DNA of 64,000 nt. Source: Tomocerus qinae. Taxonomy: Eukaryota; Arthropoda; Collembola; Entomobryomorpha; Tomoceridae. Where the stretch lies: contig CM034548.1 in the NCBI GenBank assembly GCA_020055645.1, forward strand, positions 4,588,001 to 4,652,000, written 5' to 3'. Shown one piece after another: positions 50,398 through 60,934 of the stretch (its first letter is position 1; each line of letters begins with the position of its first letter). The notes below the pieces were generated by a model that did not search any database, was not told the DNA's origin, and saw only the letters and a program-made list of their open reading frames with translations. Made by a program: the position numbers and the translations under genes.

Positions 50398-52923
50398 CTA
50401 AATGGAGAAAGGAAAATAAGCGCCATCACAATGTATTGACAAATTTGAAAGGATCTAAGAAAGAATCTGAAGAGTATTGCTATAAATTACCTGATGAAGC
50501 TCCATGGTCGGATTCTGAATCTGAGGTATCATTTTCCACGTTTCTCATGTTCCGGGCCAAAGGTTCGCTAAGGTTTTGTAGACGCCTGATAGCCATATAC
50601 TGTGAACGCAACCTTCCTAGTTCCATTTTTACCCCTATGTTCGTTGGCCGAGATTCTTGAAACTGTGGCGGTGATACAAAAGCTCGACCTTCCATAGAGT
50701 CAAAACGACGCTCACGCATATTTGCTTCCGTTGGATTATGTCCCAGAAGGCTCTGGAGCTGACACCCCGTAGGGGTCTCGACGCCATTTGGTGGCAATAA
50801 TCCTGAAATTATAATAATAGTTATTTATATCCACTTGTATACTAGATTTTCAAGTGGAAGGGAGTGCATTGTTTTACCCGACTTCTCAACTCATACAATG
50901 TACAAATACAATACTCATACAACTTCTCACCCAGAGTCCTACGAGGTCTTTCTGAAGGATGTTCATTCATTCCAGTATTTGAAGATCTTGCTCCGTCTGC
51001 AGCCCTACACGACGTTGAGGATCCAGCTGCCCTAAACGAAGTTGACGGTCCAGCCCTAACATACAAGGTTGCGGAGCAAACTGCCCTATACAAGGTTGAG
51101 GAGCCAACTACCCTAGACGAAGTTGAGGGACCAGACCCCATAGACGAGGTTGAGGGGACAGACCCAATTGACGAGGTTGAGGGGCCAGACCCCATAGACG
51201 AGGTTGATGGACCCGACCCCATACACGAGGTTGATGAACCAGACCCCATAGACGAGTTAACTTGGCCAATTCCCACGGACGAGTTTAAGGGGCCAGGTTC
51301 CATAGACGAGTTGACAGGGTCATGTCCCATTGACGAGTTAAAGGGGCCAGGTCTCATGGACGAGTTGACAGGGTCATGTCCCATTGACGAGTTGACAGGG
51401 TCATGTCCCATTGACGAGTTGAAGGGGCCAGGTCTCATGGACGAGTTGACAGGGTCATGTCCCATTGACGAGTTGAAGGGGCCAGGTCTCATGGACGAGT
51501 TGACAGGGTCATGTCCCATTGACGAGTTGACAGGGTCATGTCCCATTGACGAGTTGAAGGGGCCAGGTCTCATGGACGAGTTGACAGGGTCATGTCCCAT
51601 TGACGAGTTGAAGGGGCCAGGTCTCATGGACGAGTTGACAGGGTCATGTCCCATAGACGAGTTGAAGGGGTCAGGTTCCATAGACGAGTTAAAGGGGCCA
51701 AGTCCCATATACGAGTTGACGGTGCCAGATCCCATGGACAAGTTGACGTGGTCAGGTCCCATGGACGAGTTGAAGGGATCAGGTCCCATTGACGAGTTGA
51801 AGGGGTCAGGTCCCATTGATGAGTTTAAGGGGCCAGGTCCCATTGATGAGTTAAATGGGCCAAGTCCTATTGATGAGTTGAAGAAGCCAGGTCCCATTGA
51901 TGCGTCGAAGGGGCCAGGTCCTATTGATGAGTTGAAGGGGCCAGGTCCCATTGATGAGTTGAATGGGCCAGGTCCTATTGATGAGTTGAAGGGGCCAGGT
52001 CCCATTGATGAGTTGAATGGGCCAGGTCCTATTGATGAGTTGAAGGGGCCAGGTCCTATTGATGAGTTGAAGGGACCAGGTCCCATTGATGAGTTTAAGG
52101 GGCCAGGTCCTATTGATGAGTTGAATGGGCCATTTCCCATCGACGAATTTGAGGGGCCAGGCCCCATTGATGAGTTTAAGGGGCCAGGTCCTATTGATGA
52201 GTTGAAGGGGCCAGGTCCTATTGATGAGTTGAAGGGACCAGGTCCCATTGATGAGTTTAAGGGGCCAGGTCCTATTGATGAGTTGAAGGGACCAGGTCTC
52301 ATTGATGAGTTTAAGGGGCCAGGTCCCATGGACGAATTTGAGGGGCCAGGTCCCATAGACGAATTTGAGGGGTCAGTTCCCATTGACAAGTTTGTGAGGC
52401 AAGGTCCCATAGACGGGTTATTTGGACCAGGTTCCATACACAAGGTTCTAGGGTTATGTAACGGAGACGAGCTGAGGAGGTCAGATATCATAGACCCGTT
52501 GAAAGGGTCACGCCCCATAGACGCAGCTGCGTTGCCTGAGCGCATAAACTCTACATTTTCAGATTGTCTAATTTCTGATGCTACTGCTGCAGCAAAGCCA
52601 GCAGCACCGGCAACAGCTGCAGCGGCAGCAGCAATATCCAAATACACCTCAGAAGGCCCATTTCGAGCGGCAGTTATCGCCGCAGTAACTCCATTAAACG
52701 CTTCCGAGTTCCCTGGTCTAATATACGATGCCGAGACGCCATTTCCTCCATTGTTTCCTGCAAATAAAATTCCACTTCTTTGAATGGTCTCTTGAAATTC
52801 AGTAGATTCCCTAAATTGATTCTGTGGCCCAGTTACTTGAGATTCAGGAATTTTGTCACGATCTCCTGGATCATTTAAACTTTTATTTTTGTCACTACTT
52901 CTTTGCCAATTACTGCTAATCAT
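50219..52923 (-). CDS. unrecognised low-complexity protein with about 49 tandem nonapeptides
   Basis: Exons are 52923-50931, 50802-50491 and 50397-50219. Both introns are GT-AG (CTGG|GTGAGA to TTTCAG|GATTAT; CATCAG|GTAATT to ATTTAG|ACAGAG) and keep phase, giving 827 aa. The N-terminus is polar and has no signal peptide. Next comes an Ala-rich run (about 97-115), then about 49 nonapeptides of the form GPGPFNSSM (about 164-604), a Ser/Thr variant tail, and a unique C-terminal part. That part contains LGRLRSQYMAIRRLQNLSEP and a very acidic end (DEESPGEDEDE). The spliced, non-repetitive C-terminal exons argue for a real gene rather than an open satellite. I do not recognise the family. Every nonapeptide carries an NSS sequon, but without a signal peptide N-glycosylation is not expected. 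The minus-strand gene next to it (55.0-56.9 kb) is also disordered. Confidence 0.72.
50491..50802 (-). CDS. nonapeptide gene exon 2
   Basis: 103 full codons of unique, protein-like sequence with balanced composition (LLPPNGVETPTGCQLQSLLG, then RRFDSMEGRAFVSPPQFQ). It ends in a Ser/Asp-rich stretch, ENDTSDSESDHGASS. The borders match the phases of exons 1 and 3. Confidence 0.72.
50931..52923 (-). CDS. nonapeptide gene exon 1
   Basis: 664 codons plus one base. The ATG at 52,923 (AAAATGATTAGC) is the first in frame. Because AG dinucleotides follow directly, the start could instead be an internal acceptor of a longer transcript. The exon carries the Ala-rich run and the whole nonapeptide array and ends PRRTL at a strong donor, GG|GTGAGA. 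Confidence 0.7.
51112..52434 (-). repeat. coding minisatellite, 27-bp unit with 135-bp higher-order repeat
   Basis: About 49 units of 27 bp encode nine residues each. Variation is ordered: GPGPFNSS(M/I) and GPGPLNSSM units come first, then GHDPVNSSM and RPGPFNSSM units in the pattern H-R-H-R-H repeated two and a half times (a 135-bp super-unit near 51,300-51,660), then GSGPSTSSM units. The length is a multiple of three, so copy-number change keeps the frame. It also leaves the opposite strand open for about 1.9 kb. Confidence 0.95.
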
Positions 52924-54525
52924 TTTAAAAGATTAACGAGTCATCAGAGTGACACTTAAAATTCCAGTATTGTATTTAAACAATGTCCCTGAATTTTCAT
53001 TCAAAGACTTGAGTTATTGAATAGTAAGAATGCTATGTGGACTCTAGTCAATGGCCTCAATCTTCAAAATAGGTATTCATCTCCATATTTTCTACTACTT
53101 AGGTGTAACATTACATCAGGTCATTTAACCCTTTACAACTTTCAACACTGATTTCCTCATTGTTTAATAATTGTATTTATAGCAGCAAACTGAAAAATAA
53201 ATTACATTTATCGAGAAGCTATAAATAATGCTAGGGAACAAGAAAATGCCTTTTTTGGATATTTATGAAAAAGGTAGGAGTATAATTCTCAAAAATACTA
53301 TATAAAATAAATATGTTTTGTACGTAAATTATGCATATTTCATACAAACGTTCAAAATCCATCATTTCTCACCACTAAGCGTCAAATCTGTACTTATGAT
53401 AACGCATTTTCTGCAAAAAAGCAAAAATTACTGTTCTATGTCAAAAAATGCGTTGCTTTTTGTTCCCTGTTGCATCATCATCCATTCATCGCAACTATTA
53501 TACAGTACAGTGTATTTGTTGAAATATTTCCTACACAGTAAAAAGATAGTAAAAATATGATCACTTTAGGAGTTTGCTTAAACTTTCATGGACTTTGCAA
53601 GTTTAAAAGATTATTGTGCTACTAATTTTAATAATATGTAACACAAGACTGATTGATACCATGTTGGTAACCCAAACTCCCAAATGTTTTTAGAGTTCTC
53701 ATAATGTTAGCAGCCCACAAACAAGCATCGTGCATTTTATCTGTTAGCAGTCCCCCTTACACTACTACCTAGACATATTATTGTCTTAATTCTTTCCTGT
53801 TGACTGCTGGGATGAGATAGACTACTAATGTTTGTTATCATTATCATATAGTTATTCCATCGTAGCTTTATTATACCGCTAGTAAAATGACAGATTAAAG
53901 AATGTTACAAATTTTACTTAGATTAGTGGGATTAGATTAATAGCTAGACTGATTGGTTGATTAGGTTTGATTTAAATGCATTTGTATATGAGACTGCGTT
54001 TGTCGTTTGCCATTCAAATCAACATCCTATATGAATCCCTAGTTGCTTTATTTAACGTGGAATCGACAATAGAATGGATGGATCCCTTGTTTCTTCTAAT
54101 TACTATCTAAGTAACTACTTAAGTAACTACTTAAATAGTAATAATAATGTACTATAAAAGAAGCCAAGCGGTGCGGGCACTATTGGAGTGAGTGGAAATG
54201 ATTTACCTTAGTTAGCAGTTCCGTCAGTCAGATATTAATCATGAAAGATCTTAAATAGAGTTCACATAATACATATGTTCAGTTGTTCTTGAAAACTTTA
54301 AATTGTTACATTTTGAGTACTTATGCACTACTGAATGTATTTAATTTAAGTTTAATATTTACCACCAAGAGAAAGTTTAAAATTGAAAGCCAATTCTTCT
54401 ACATAGTGTAAAATACGGTAAATAGTATGCTAAGTACCCATCGACAAAAATGTAAACTTATATGTTGGAGAGATATGCCTCTGGAGATAAATATTATATT
54501 TAAAATACGATATCGATGTACATAC
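52924..54525. other. region between nonapeptide gene and orphan exon
   Basis: AT-rich. It should contain the promoter or an intron of the minus-strand nonapeptide gene. I found no exon with phases that would join the orphan exon at 54.5 kb to the gene at 52.9 kb. Confidence 0.45.
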
Positions 54526-54689
54526 CTATATCGGGATTTGGGGCAGTTTGATTCGGGATGGAGCGGTTACTGACGGTTAATCTTCCGTATGCTGCTAAAA
54601 AGGTACATACAACAGATTCAAATATTATAGCTGCTCTGACTAATAGTGAGGATTTACATTCGTTTTGAGTGAAGAAATGGTCCATTACC
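54526..54689 (-). CDS. orphan coding exon candidate (54 codons)
   Basis: The acceptor is TTTTTTTCCAG|GGTAAT and the donor GATATAG|GTATGT, both strong. Only one frame is open throughout (enter with one base, leave with one base), encoding VMDHFFTQNECKSSLLVRAA and RLTVSNRSIPNQTAPNPDI. It lies on the same strand between two unrecognised genes. The phases do not join directly to the end of the gene at 55.0 kb or the start of the gene at 52.9 kb, so at least one linking exon is missing, or it belongs to another transcript form. Confidence 0.45.
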
Positions 54690-55007
54690 CTGGAAAAAAA
54701 TTAATTTACATTAATCATAATATGTAAGGGAAAGACAGCACTAATTCTTATATTGTTCAAATTAATTATCACACAATGCTCTTGCAGGGAATGCTAACAA
54801 ACTAAAGTCACTTTTCATTTTCCATTTGGTATGTGCATGCTTTAGCTCCTAAGATGCAACTTTTTACTGGTGTGGTGACGAAATCATCATTGCAAAGCAA
54901 ACTACAAAACATTTCATTAAATTATGGGACAAAAGGGAAATTAAAATATGTTCAAACATAAATTAACGTGAATCTTTGTATAATAGCAGGATATAAACCA
55001 TATTATT

Positions 55008-56448
55008 TTAATCTTTAGGTATCTCTATAGAAATTAAAGTGGAATTATTAAAATAGAGAAATGTATTTACAGTGTTATATCGCAGGGTGCTAAGCAAAGT
55101 TCCGTAATGTGGGAAGCTATAAGCAAAAGAATTTACATCCACATTTATCAATTTGTAGTGGGCGCTGACGGTACTGGCCACCATATGGATATTAGGTGCC
55201 GAATTCGGCCCAATATAGTGGCCAACTCTGTTCAAGGCTGCACAGCCTACACAACATATTAGTATAACATTTGTAGACTTCGGAATGTCTTTGAGAAAAG
55301 TCAAAATGCGTTCGCAAGTTGAACAGAGAGCCACTATAAGTGTAAAAGGTGATGGCTGCTGTCCAATTACGTTTGGACATGTGGGATGAGACATGGGCTT
55401 TGGATGCGGATTTCCACCAACCCTGAAAACATTAAAACTGTCATTACCAACAAGATCTGGGAATGCTGCGGGTTGGGCCGCTTGGCCCTTGTCAGCGTTA
55501 AACTGGGCCTGAGGTGGGACATAGGGGATTTCATCAGGTCTTGTAGATCTCGAAGGATTAGACAGGTAGAATTCAAAGAGAGCATCATTCAAAGTTACAG
55601 GGGAAGTTGCCTCGTACATTTCTGGTGGTGCGATGGGATCAGTAGGAGGTTGTCCATAGCGATTGGGGAAGTCCTGGGCTATGTTGGTGGTTATATTTTG
55701 GGACAGATGGATTCCTTGGGGTGCATGAGCAAATCCAGCTGTGGGTGCATGAGCAAATCCAGTTGTGGGTGCATGACTCGGTCCTTCAAATCTGTGCACT
55801 GGAGGTAACTGCTGAGTGGGGAACCTCAAGTTCTGAAACTCGGCTTGATTGTGTTGCCGCATGGGATTTCTACTACTTCTACCAGCAGCTCCTGGTCTTG
55901 AGTTGACGTCGTAAGGCCTGTAGATGTGGCGGCCCGTGAAATGTTGAGGTGACGGTGCTGGTGTTGGCGGCATTGTGGGTACCAAGTTTAGCATGTTTAC
56001 ATTAGAGCCCGAGTATCGAGGAAAAGATAAGCCGGGGCTGCTGGGCTGACCATGTTGGGGAGCAGTTGCGTTTGGTGGTGGTCCCTGGTACATGTTCAAT
56101 CCAGGATGTGCTTGCTCTCTTTGCATTTCATTGTCATTTGAATTTGGCCCTGGCTGGACATTCGTAGCGCTCCAGTTTTGACGGGTCCGAATTATACTAA
56201 ATCGGACGTTTGTCTCGTGCATATGCCCATTGTCTGTGGCCGTGTTGAGTGGTTGTGGATGAGACATTCCACTCATGGAATGTCCGTTGAGCGACAAAGA
56301 AGCCTGAGAACGAATGTGTTCCATCTGTGCAGTGTTACAACCTGCAGCTTCTGGTTGCTCCCCCATCTCGTTCTCTGGTACATTGCAAAGTTGTCCACTA
56401 GTGGCTCTATTCTGCTCGGGGCCATCATTTAACGTCCTGTTGCTAACC
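55008..56448 (-). CDS. disordered-protein gene, second coding exon
   Basis: 480 codons open to a TAA at 55,008-55,010. It contains the low-complexity middle and the cysteine motif. The antisense frames over the same bases are compositional shadows. Confidence 0.65.
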
Positions 56449-56890
56449 CTTTGAGAACGAGAATCAAGAGTAAATATGACTGACAGATTAAATATCATTT
56501 CCTACCTTCCTATAAATATGTAACTCCAAAATACCTTCGACGTCTTGGCTGGTGGGAGCCGTGAGCAGGCAAACTTTCTGTTGCATGTTGTCTTCGCCTA
56601 GCACTTCTTACAGGTACTCCCTCACTGTTTAATGGAATCGGCACGGTTCCGAAAAGCCTAGCGTGGACATGAGCTCGAGTTTGATTAATATGGTCTAAAA
56701 GCCGTATGTTAGCATCTGAGGGACGGGCTTCGGGCACATGGTCGTTGTCAACGGCCAGTTGATCTTCCAATACGTGGGATCTTTCATTGTCCATTGGATT
56801 CTCTGATGGACGTTCCTGTCTATCAAATATGCCAGTCAGGCGAAAATTGCCTGAGCCATTATTATGGTCACTATGCCGGCCTGCACTCAT
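55008..56890 (-). CDS. unrecognised disordered protein with CxxC-x20-CxxC motif
   Basis: Two coding exons, 56890-56535 and 56448-55008, are joined through an 86-bp GT-AG intron (CGAAG|GTATTT to CTCAAAG|GGTTAG) in matching phase, giving 598 aa. The N-terminal exon is polar and Arg-rich (SARRRQHATE, HQPRRR). The middle is Pro/Asn/Gln/His-rich with a three-copy GFAHAPT repeat, as expected of a disordered protein. Near the C-terminus CSTC (494-497) and CVGC (518-521) form a possible zinc site, followed by a hydrophobic, more ordered stretch to the stop. I recognise no family. A regulatory or nucleic-acid-associated role is only a guess from composition. The last about 60 codons could be intron read-through, since several weak donors (for example GAT|GTAAAT) occur before the stop. 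Confidence 0.68.
56535..56890 (-). CDS. disordered-protein gene, first coding exon
   Basis: ATG at 56,890 (GAAAATGAGTGC). A possible acceptor (TTCTTTTAG, exon from 56,913) lies 23 bases upstream, suggesting a 5' UTR exon elsewhere. It encodes RLLDHINQTRAHVHARLFG, a potential amphipathic helix, and an Arg-rich end. Confidence 0.65.
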
Positions 56891-56913
56891 TTTCAACTCG
56901 ATTGATCGAAATT

Positions 56914-59900
56914 CTAAAAGAAATTCCACAATAATTGTAAATGTGTAAGTAGTAATCATGTTAACATTGATATGTACAATGGGAAAACACTTTCTGATTT
57001 ACGCATACTGCCTACCTCACAATCAGATGAAAACATTCTGAGTGAAATGAAATCCTAATTTGGTTTGCTTTTTTTTTAACATTATAAGTGATGTTATTAG
57101 ACATTTCAATGTATTAGCCTCTTACTTATCACAACCTTAACGGCGATAAAACATAATCCAGACATTGAGCTATTCGTATAATGGATATAGAGTTGACATG
57201 GCGTATTCCCACCAAGTATCAATAGCTCCAGCCTCCAGCTCTTTTGTACAATACTGGAAATGTGCAAAAGGACGCGAAACGCTTTGAAACGCTAGTAAAA
57301 GAATAGGAAAGGGAAGCTATCTGTTTAGTCTCACTTTTATCCCTTCCCTCCCTACTCTTTCACTAGTTATTGTGCATAAGGGGGAGACTGGACAAAAGCG
57401 TCTCTAATTTTACACAGGTTTCGCGGGGTCTGCCATCTGGAGGCAAACTACAAGGACAAAATTTATTACACTGAGGGCTACTATGGTAACGTCCAATCTA
57501 GTACTTAGTACATCAAGGATATCTTTCTACGTCTACTGCTCATACGTGGTGGGAATAAGCTGTATCAACTCTTTATCCTTTCAATGTCTTCGGTATGCCG
57601 ACTCTTGTTACTGTATTCTTTATAATACCAATTATACTCAAATAACCACGAAGGCTAATATTCTAATTAAGTCTAACACAGTCCAGAAGTCTGGTCCGCG
57701 TTGATTTTGCTTCTGACTTCATGATTCTCCAAACTTTCTCAAAGTTACAATTGTCACTTCATTTAAAATGCAAGCAAAAATGCAAGTCAGCTTTACTTTT
57801 ATGTCTGAACACACCACGCACGCATATTATGATCATTCATTTGAGTGACAAGTTAGGGGTTATTTGTAAAGTGTCTCATTTCATGTGATCTTTATGTATG
57901 CTTACAAATCGTTGACACTTACTCAGATTCGCATTCATATGATGATTTTCAGCTATAATATTCATAGGCAATAATGTACGAATACATGGCTTAGAAAGAA
58001 AGTTTTAGATGTACTATCAACTATACCTACTCAACTTTATAAGAGAAAGTTACTGAGCTGGAGTGGATCATAGTAATTGTTTCTTTCCTGTTTATATACA
58101 TAAAAGCCTGTGTTTTTGTTGAGTGTTTGCGTTTTGAGTAGAATAGGATAGAATTCCTTTTCATAATTTCCTGTTTTATCTTTATTGAAGATCGAGTATT
58201 GAATAATCATGTAAGAATCTATTGTTATGTTTGAGTCGTAGAATCTTATACATTTCTTATAATGTCTTTGCATTATAGGCAACTGAAGAGGATCTTTGCT
58301 AAACCTAACCAGGAAGCACATTAGAAATTCCTCCATGAAATAAACTACCGAATGATATTGTATTTGTTATAAGAATGAGTGATGAAGTATCAACATGGAT
58401 TAGTTACTTTTAATTCTGCTCCCCACCTATGAACAACTATCTACGTTTAAGAGGCGGAAGAAACGTAATAGCATAAGAAGATTATTTTTCCATGGCTCCC
58501 AACTGCCTAACTATAGTCTAGCTTTATTTGGGTATGTTAGACCTATGACAGTAATTAGCAAACAGATATTATGGCATTACTTCCAGTGTTAGCATTATTT
58601 GCCGGTGTTAGCATTACTTGCCAGTACTAGTATTACTCATCAAACGCCAATCATTATGCTATGAGAACACAGATAAAGCCGATTGCAGCATAAATAGTTC
58701 GTTGACAACAAGACGGAAGTCTCAAATTTCTACTTTATGACTTTATTTGTGCTCTCGTTGGAGCCATCCTCTATATTTTCATCAAGGCAAGACAAGAACA
58801 TTGCATCGTGCTCTCGAATATTCGAAGCAGTTGAAGCTTTATTGGTGTTGCAATTACAAAAAGGATTCTAGTGTAACATGCACTTAGCAGCTGCGATTTT
58901 ATTTTAGCTAATGTATTATTTAGATATTGAAAACAGATTTTGCTGATTCATGAAGGTACTTTATAGACATAGAGATAAGACAGTCATTTTTGCTTAATGA
59001 ACACGTACACTAAGGCGAAGTCGACATTACATAGCCTGCACGTAGTTGTGGAACCGATGATACCCAACTCCAAAAACAATAATGCATTGTATAATAGACT
59101 GCTTACGTAGGTACATTGAATAGCCATACTCAACTACTGCGTGCTTTACTTGTAAGTACCTACATGTTCTGCTTCAACTTGTTTACCCTGTCTCGAGGAA
59201 TCAAATAACACAAATGATTTTATTATCGTTGGCAAATTAATTGCAAACTATGGAGAATTGAGAATATGATACGTTGGTGTTCAACAGAATTCACTACTCT
59301 TGCTAAATACATGACTAATCACTGCGGTAGAGAAAATATATCGATGGTAGACCATGGCGTCTGTCTGGAATATAGCAATTAAGATGTCTACGAAAATTTA
59401 ATCACGTACAGTACATAATATTATCAGTAAGTAAAGTAACTCACCGGAAATGTAGTCCTTGAACGAAATGCTTGTGCATGGAATTGTTAACTTTATGCAA
59501 TCCAGCTAGGTATAGTGGACCTTTAGACTTTAAACTCAAGAAGAGTAGATAATAAGGATGCTAAATCTAATTAAAGACAAAATTGTCTTACCATGAAGCC
59601 TTCCTTCACATGATTACACTAATAATATGATTTGTAAGATACTTGCTCCAAATATTGTTCGTACCTGTAGGTAGATACCTAGTCTCACAATAAATCATCA
59701 AAAGAGACACACAACTCTCAATTAGGTACTCTTAATCGAATTATTGTTATGTATCAACTTTAACATAATGCATTTACTGTTCCTGTTACTGTGTCTATTT
59801 GATGTTTAACTTCATTGCTCAGGCGTTGTCAATAATAAAGAATACAAAATGCGATTCTTTCCTGCATTACCCATGCATAAAAGCTTGGAAGACATACATT

Positions 59901-60826
59901 CGAAGCTGATTGCAATTTTAAGTACTCATTTTAAACAAAGAGCCAGCCCGCAAACGTGCAGTGTAATCATGAAACCAGAGACAAAATAATGTTACGTATT
60001 ATGAAAGAGATAACAAAGTCTTTTCTATGATTTCCTTTAGCTCAGCACCTCGTCACCAAAAATAGAAACAGAATTCTATCGAAACAATATGCAAGAGAGA
60101 TATACGTATGGGCTAATGTAGAAAGCGTATTCCTATTCCACCTCCTTACACTGATCTTCTGCCCACACAACAAGTGGTCGAGCTTACCTACTGCTCTGGC
60201 TCATTGCTATGAATTTCTTTAATGCGATCTCTACCACAGCGAGTAACTTTCTCTTATAAAAGCTTAGTAAGTATGTCTAGAACTTTCTTTCGAAGCCATC
60301 TACCACGGCTCTATTATTTATGTATTCAAAAGATCAGCATGTGAATGATAATGAGTGCCACCAAATAAAAGTATTTTCAACGAAGAATCCTGATATGATA
60401 TAAGTAACAACAGCACTCTAAGTTAGTCCATCGAGTCATAGGGAAAATTGCAATGATTAACAAACCTATATATCCGCCATGTTTAGTACATTGAATGGCT
60501 TGGTTTTCTGCCGATGTAATGCTAAGGTATGCATTTCACGAGTTGTTTAAAAGCGCAGTGACTGATGTAATTTTACTTGCTAAGCCACTTATTATGTCAC
60601 ATTACTTAGTACGGTGTATTACATAGCCAGTGATTTTGGGGTGTGGTTGAGGAGATGTGAGCCTGACTTGTCCAAGTTTAAAGTGTTAAACTATTATTAT
60701 GATATTTTGAGTAGTGCCTAATAGCCATTCTATTATCATTTATTTAATTCTATGTGGCTTGATGGACATAAGTATGCAAATATGAAATCTCTTAAGATAG
60801 TTGTGAATTACGGTTAAAATTCTTAC
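56914..60826 (-). other. probable 5' UTR intron / intergenic
   Basis: AT-rich and without a supportable coding exon. If the 60.9-kb exon is joined to the gene at 56.9 kb, this is its first intron. Confidence 0.4.
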
Positions 60827-60897
60827 CTTAGCTGTTGCAGATGCTCAAATGCCAGCGACGAGGGGACGTCGTAGAAAGAGAAAGATTTACTCGCACT
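60827..60897 (-). other. candidate 5' non-coding exon
   Basis: It ends at AACAGCTAAG|GTAAGA, an almost ideal donor, and contains no ATG. With an initiator-like TCAGT at its start it looks like a first exon whose intron runs about 3.9 kb to the acceptor at 56,914 of the disordered-protein gene. No other minus-strand gene lies between. Confidence 0.4.
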
Positions 60898-60934
60898 GAT
60901 GAGATTTGACGACTTGGATGGATGTAACTCTATA
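60895..60934 (-). promoter_or_regulatory. candidate core promoter (TATA-like plus Inr)
   Basis: TATAGAG at 60,934-60,928 (minus) lies 37 to 31 bases upstream of the A of a TCAGT initiator at 60,899-60,895. The spacing is slightly long for a TATA box. The purine/pyrimidine-skewed, more GC-balanced sequence upstream to about 61,270 fits a promoter region. Confidence 0.35.

Noticed and set aside
50864-52783. 639-codon plus-strand open frame over the nonapeptide array
   Set aside because: It is explained by a 27-bp unit lacking stops in the antisense frame. Splice sites and unique coding exons support the minus strand.
55192-55808. Alternative frames on both strands across the disordered-protein exon
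   Set aside because: Compositional shadows. The frame retained is phase-linked to the upstream exon and carries the paired cysteines.
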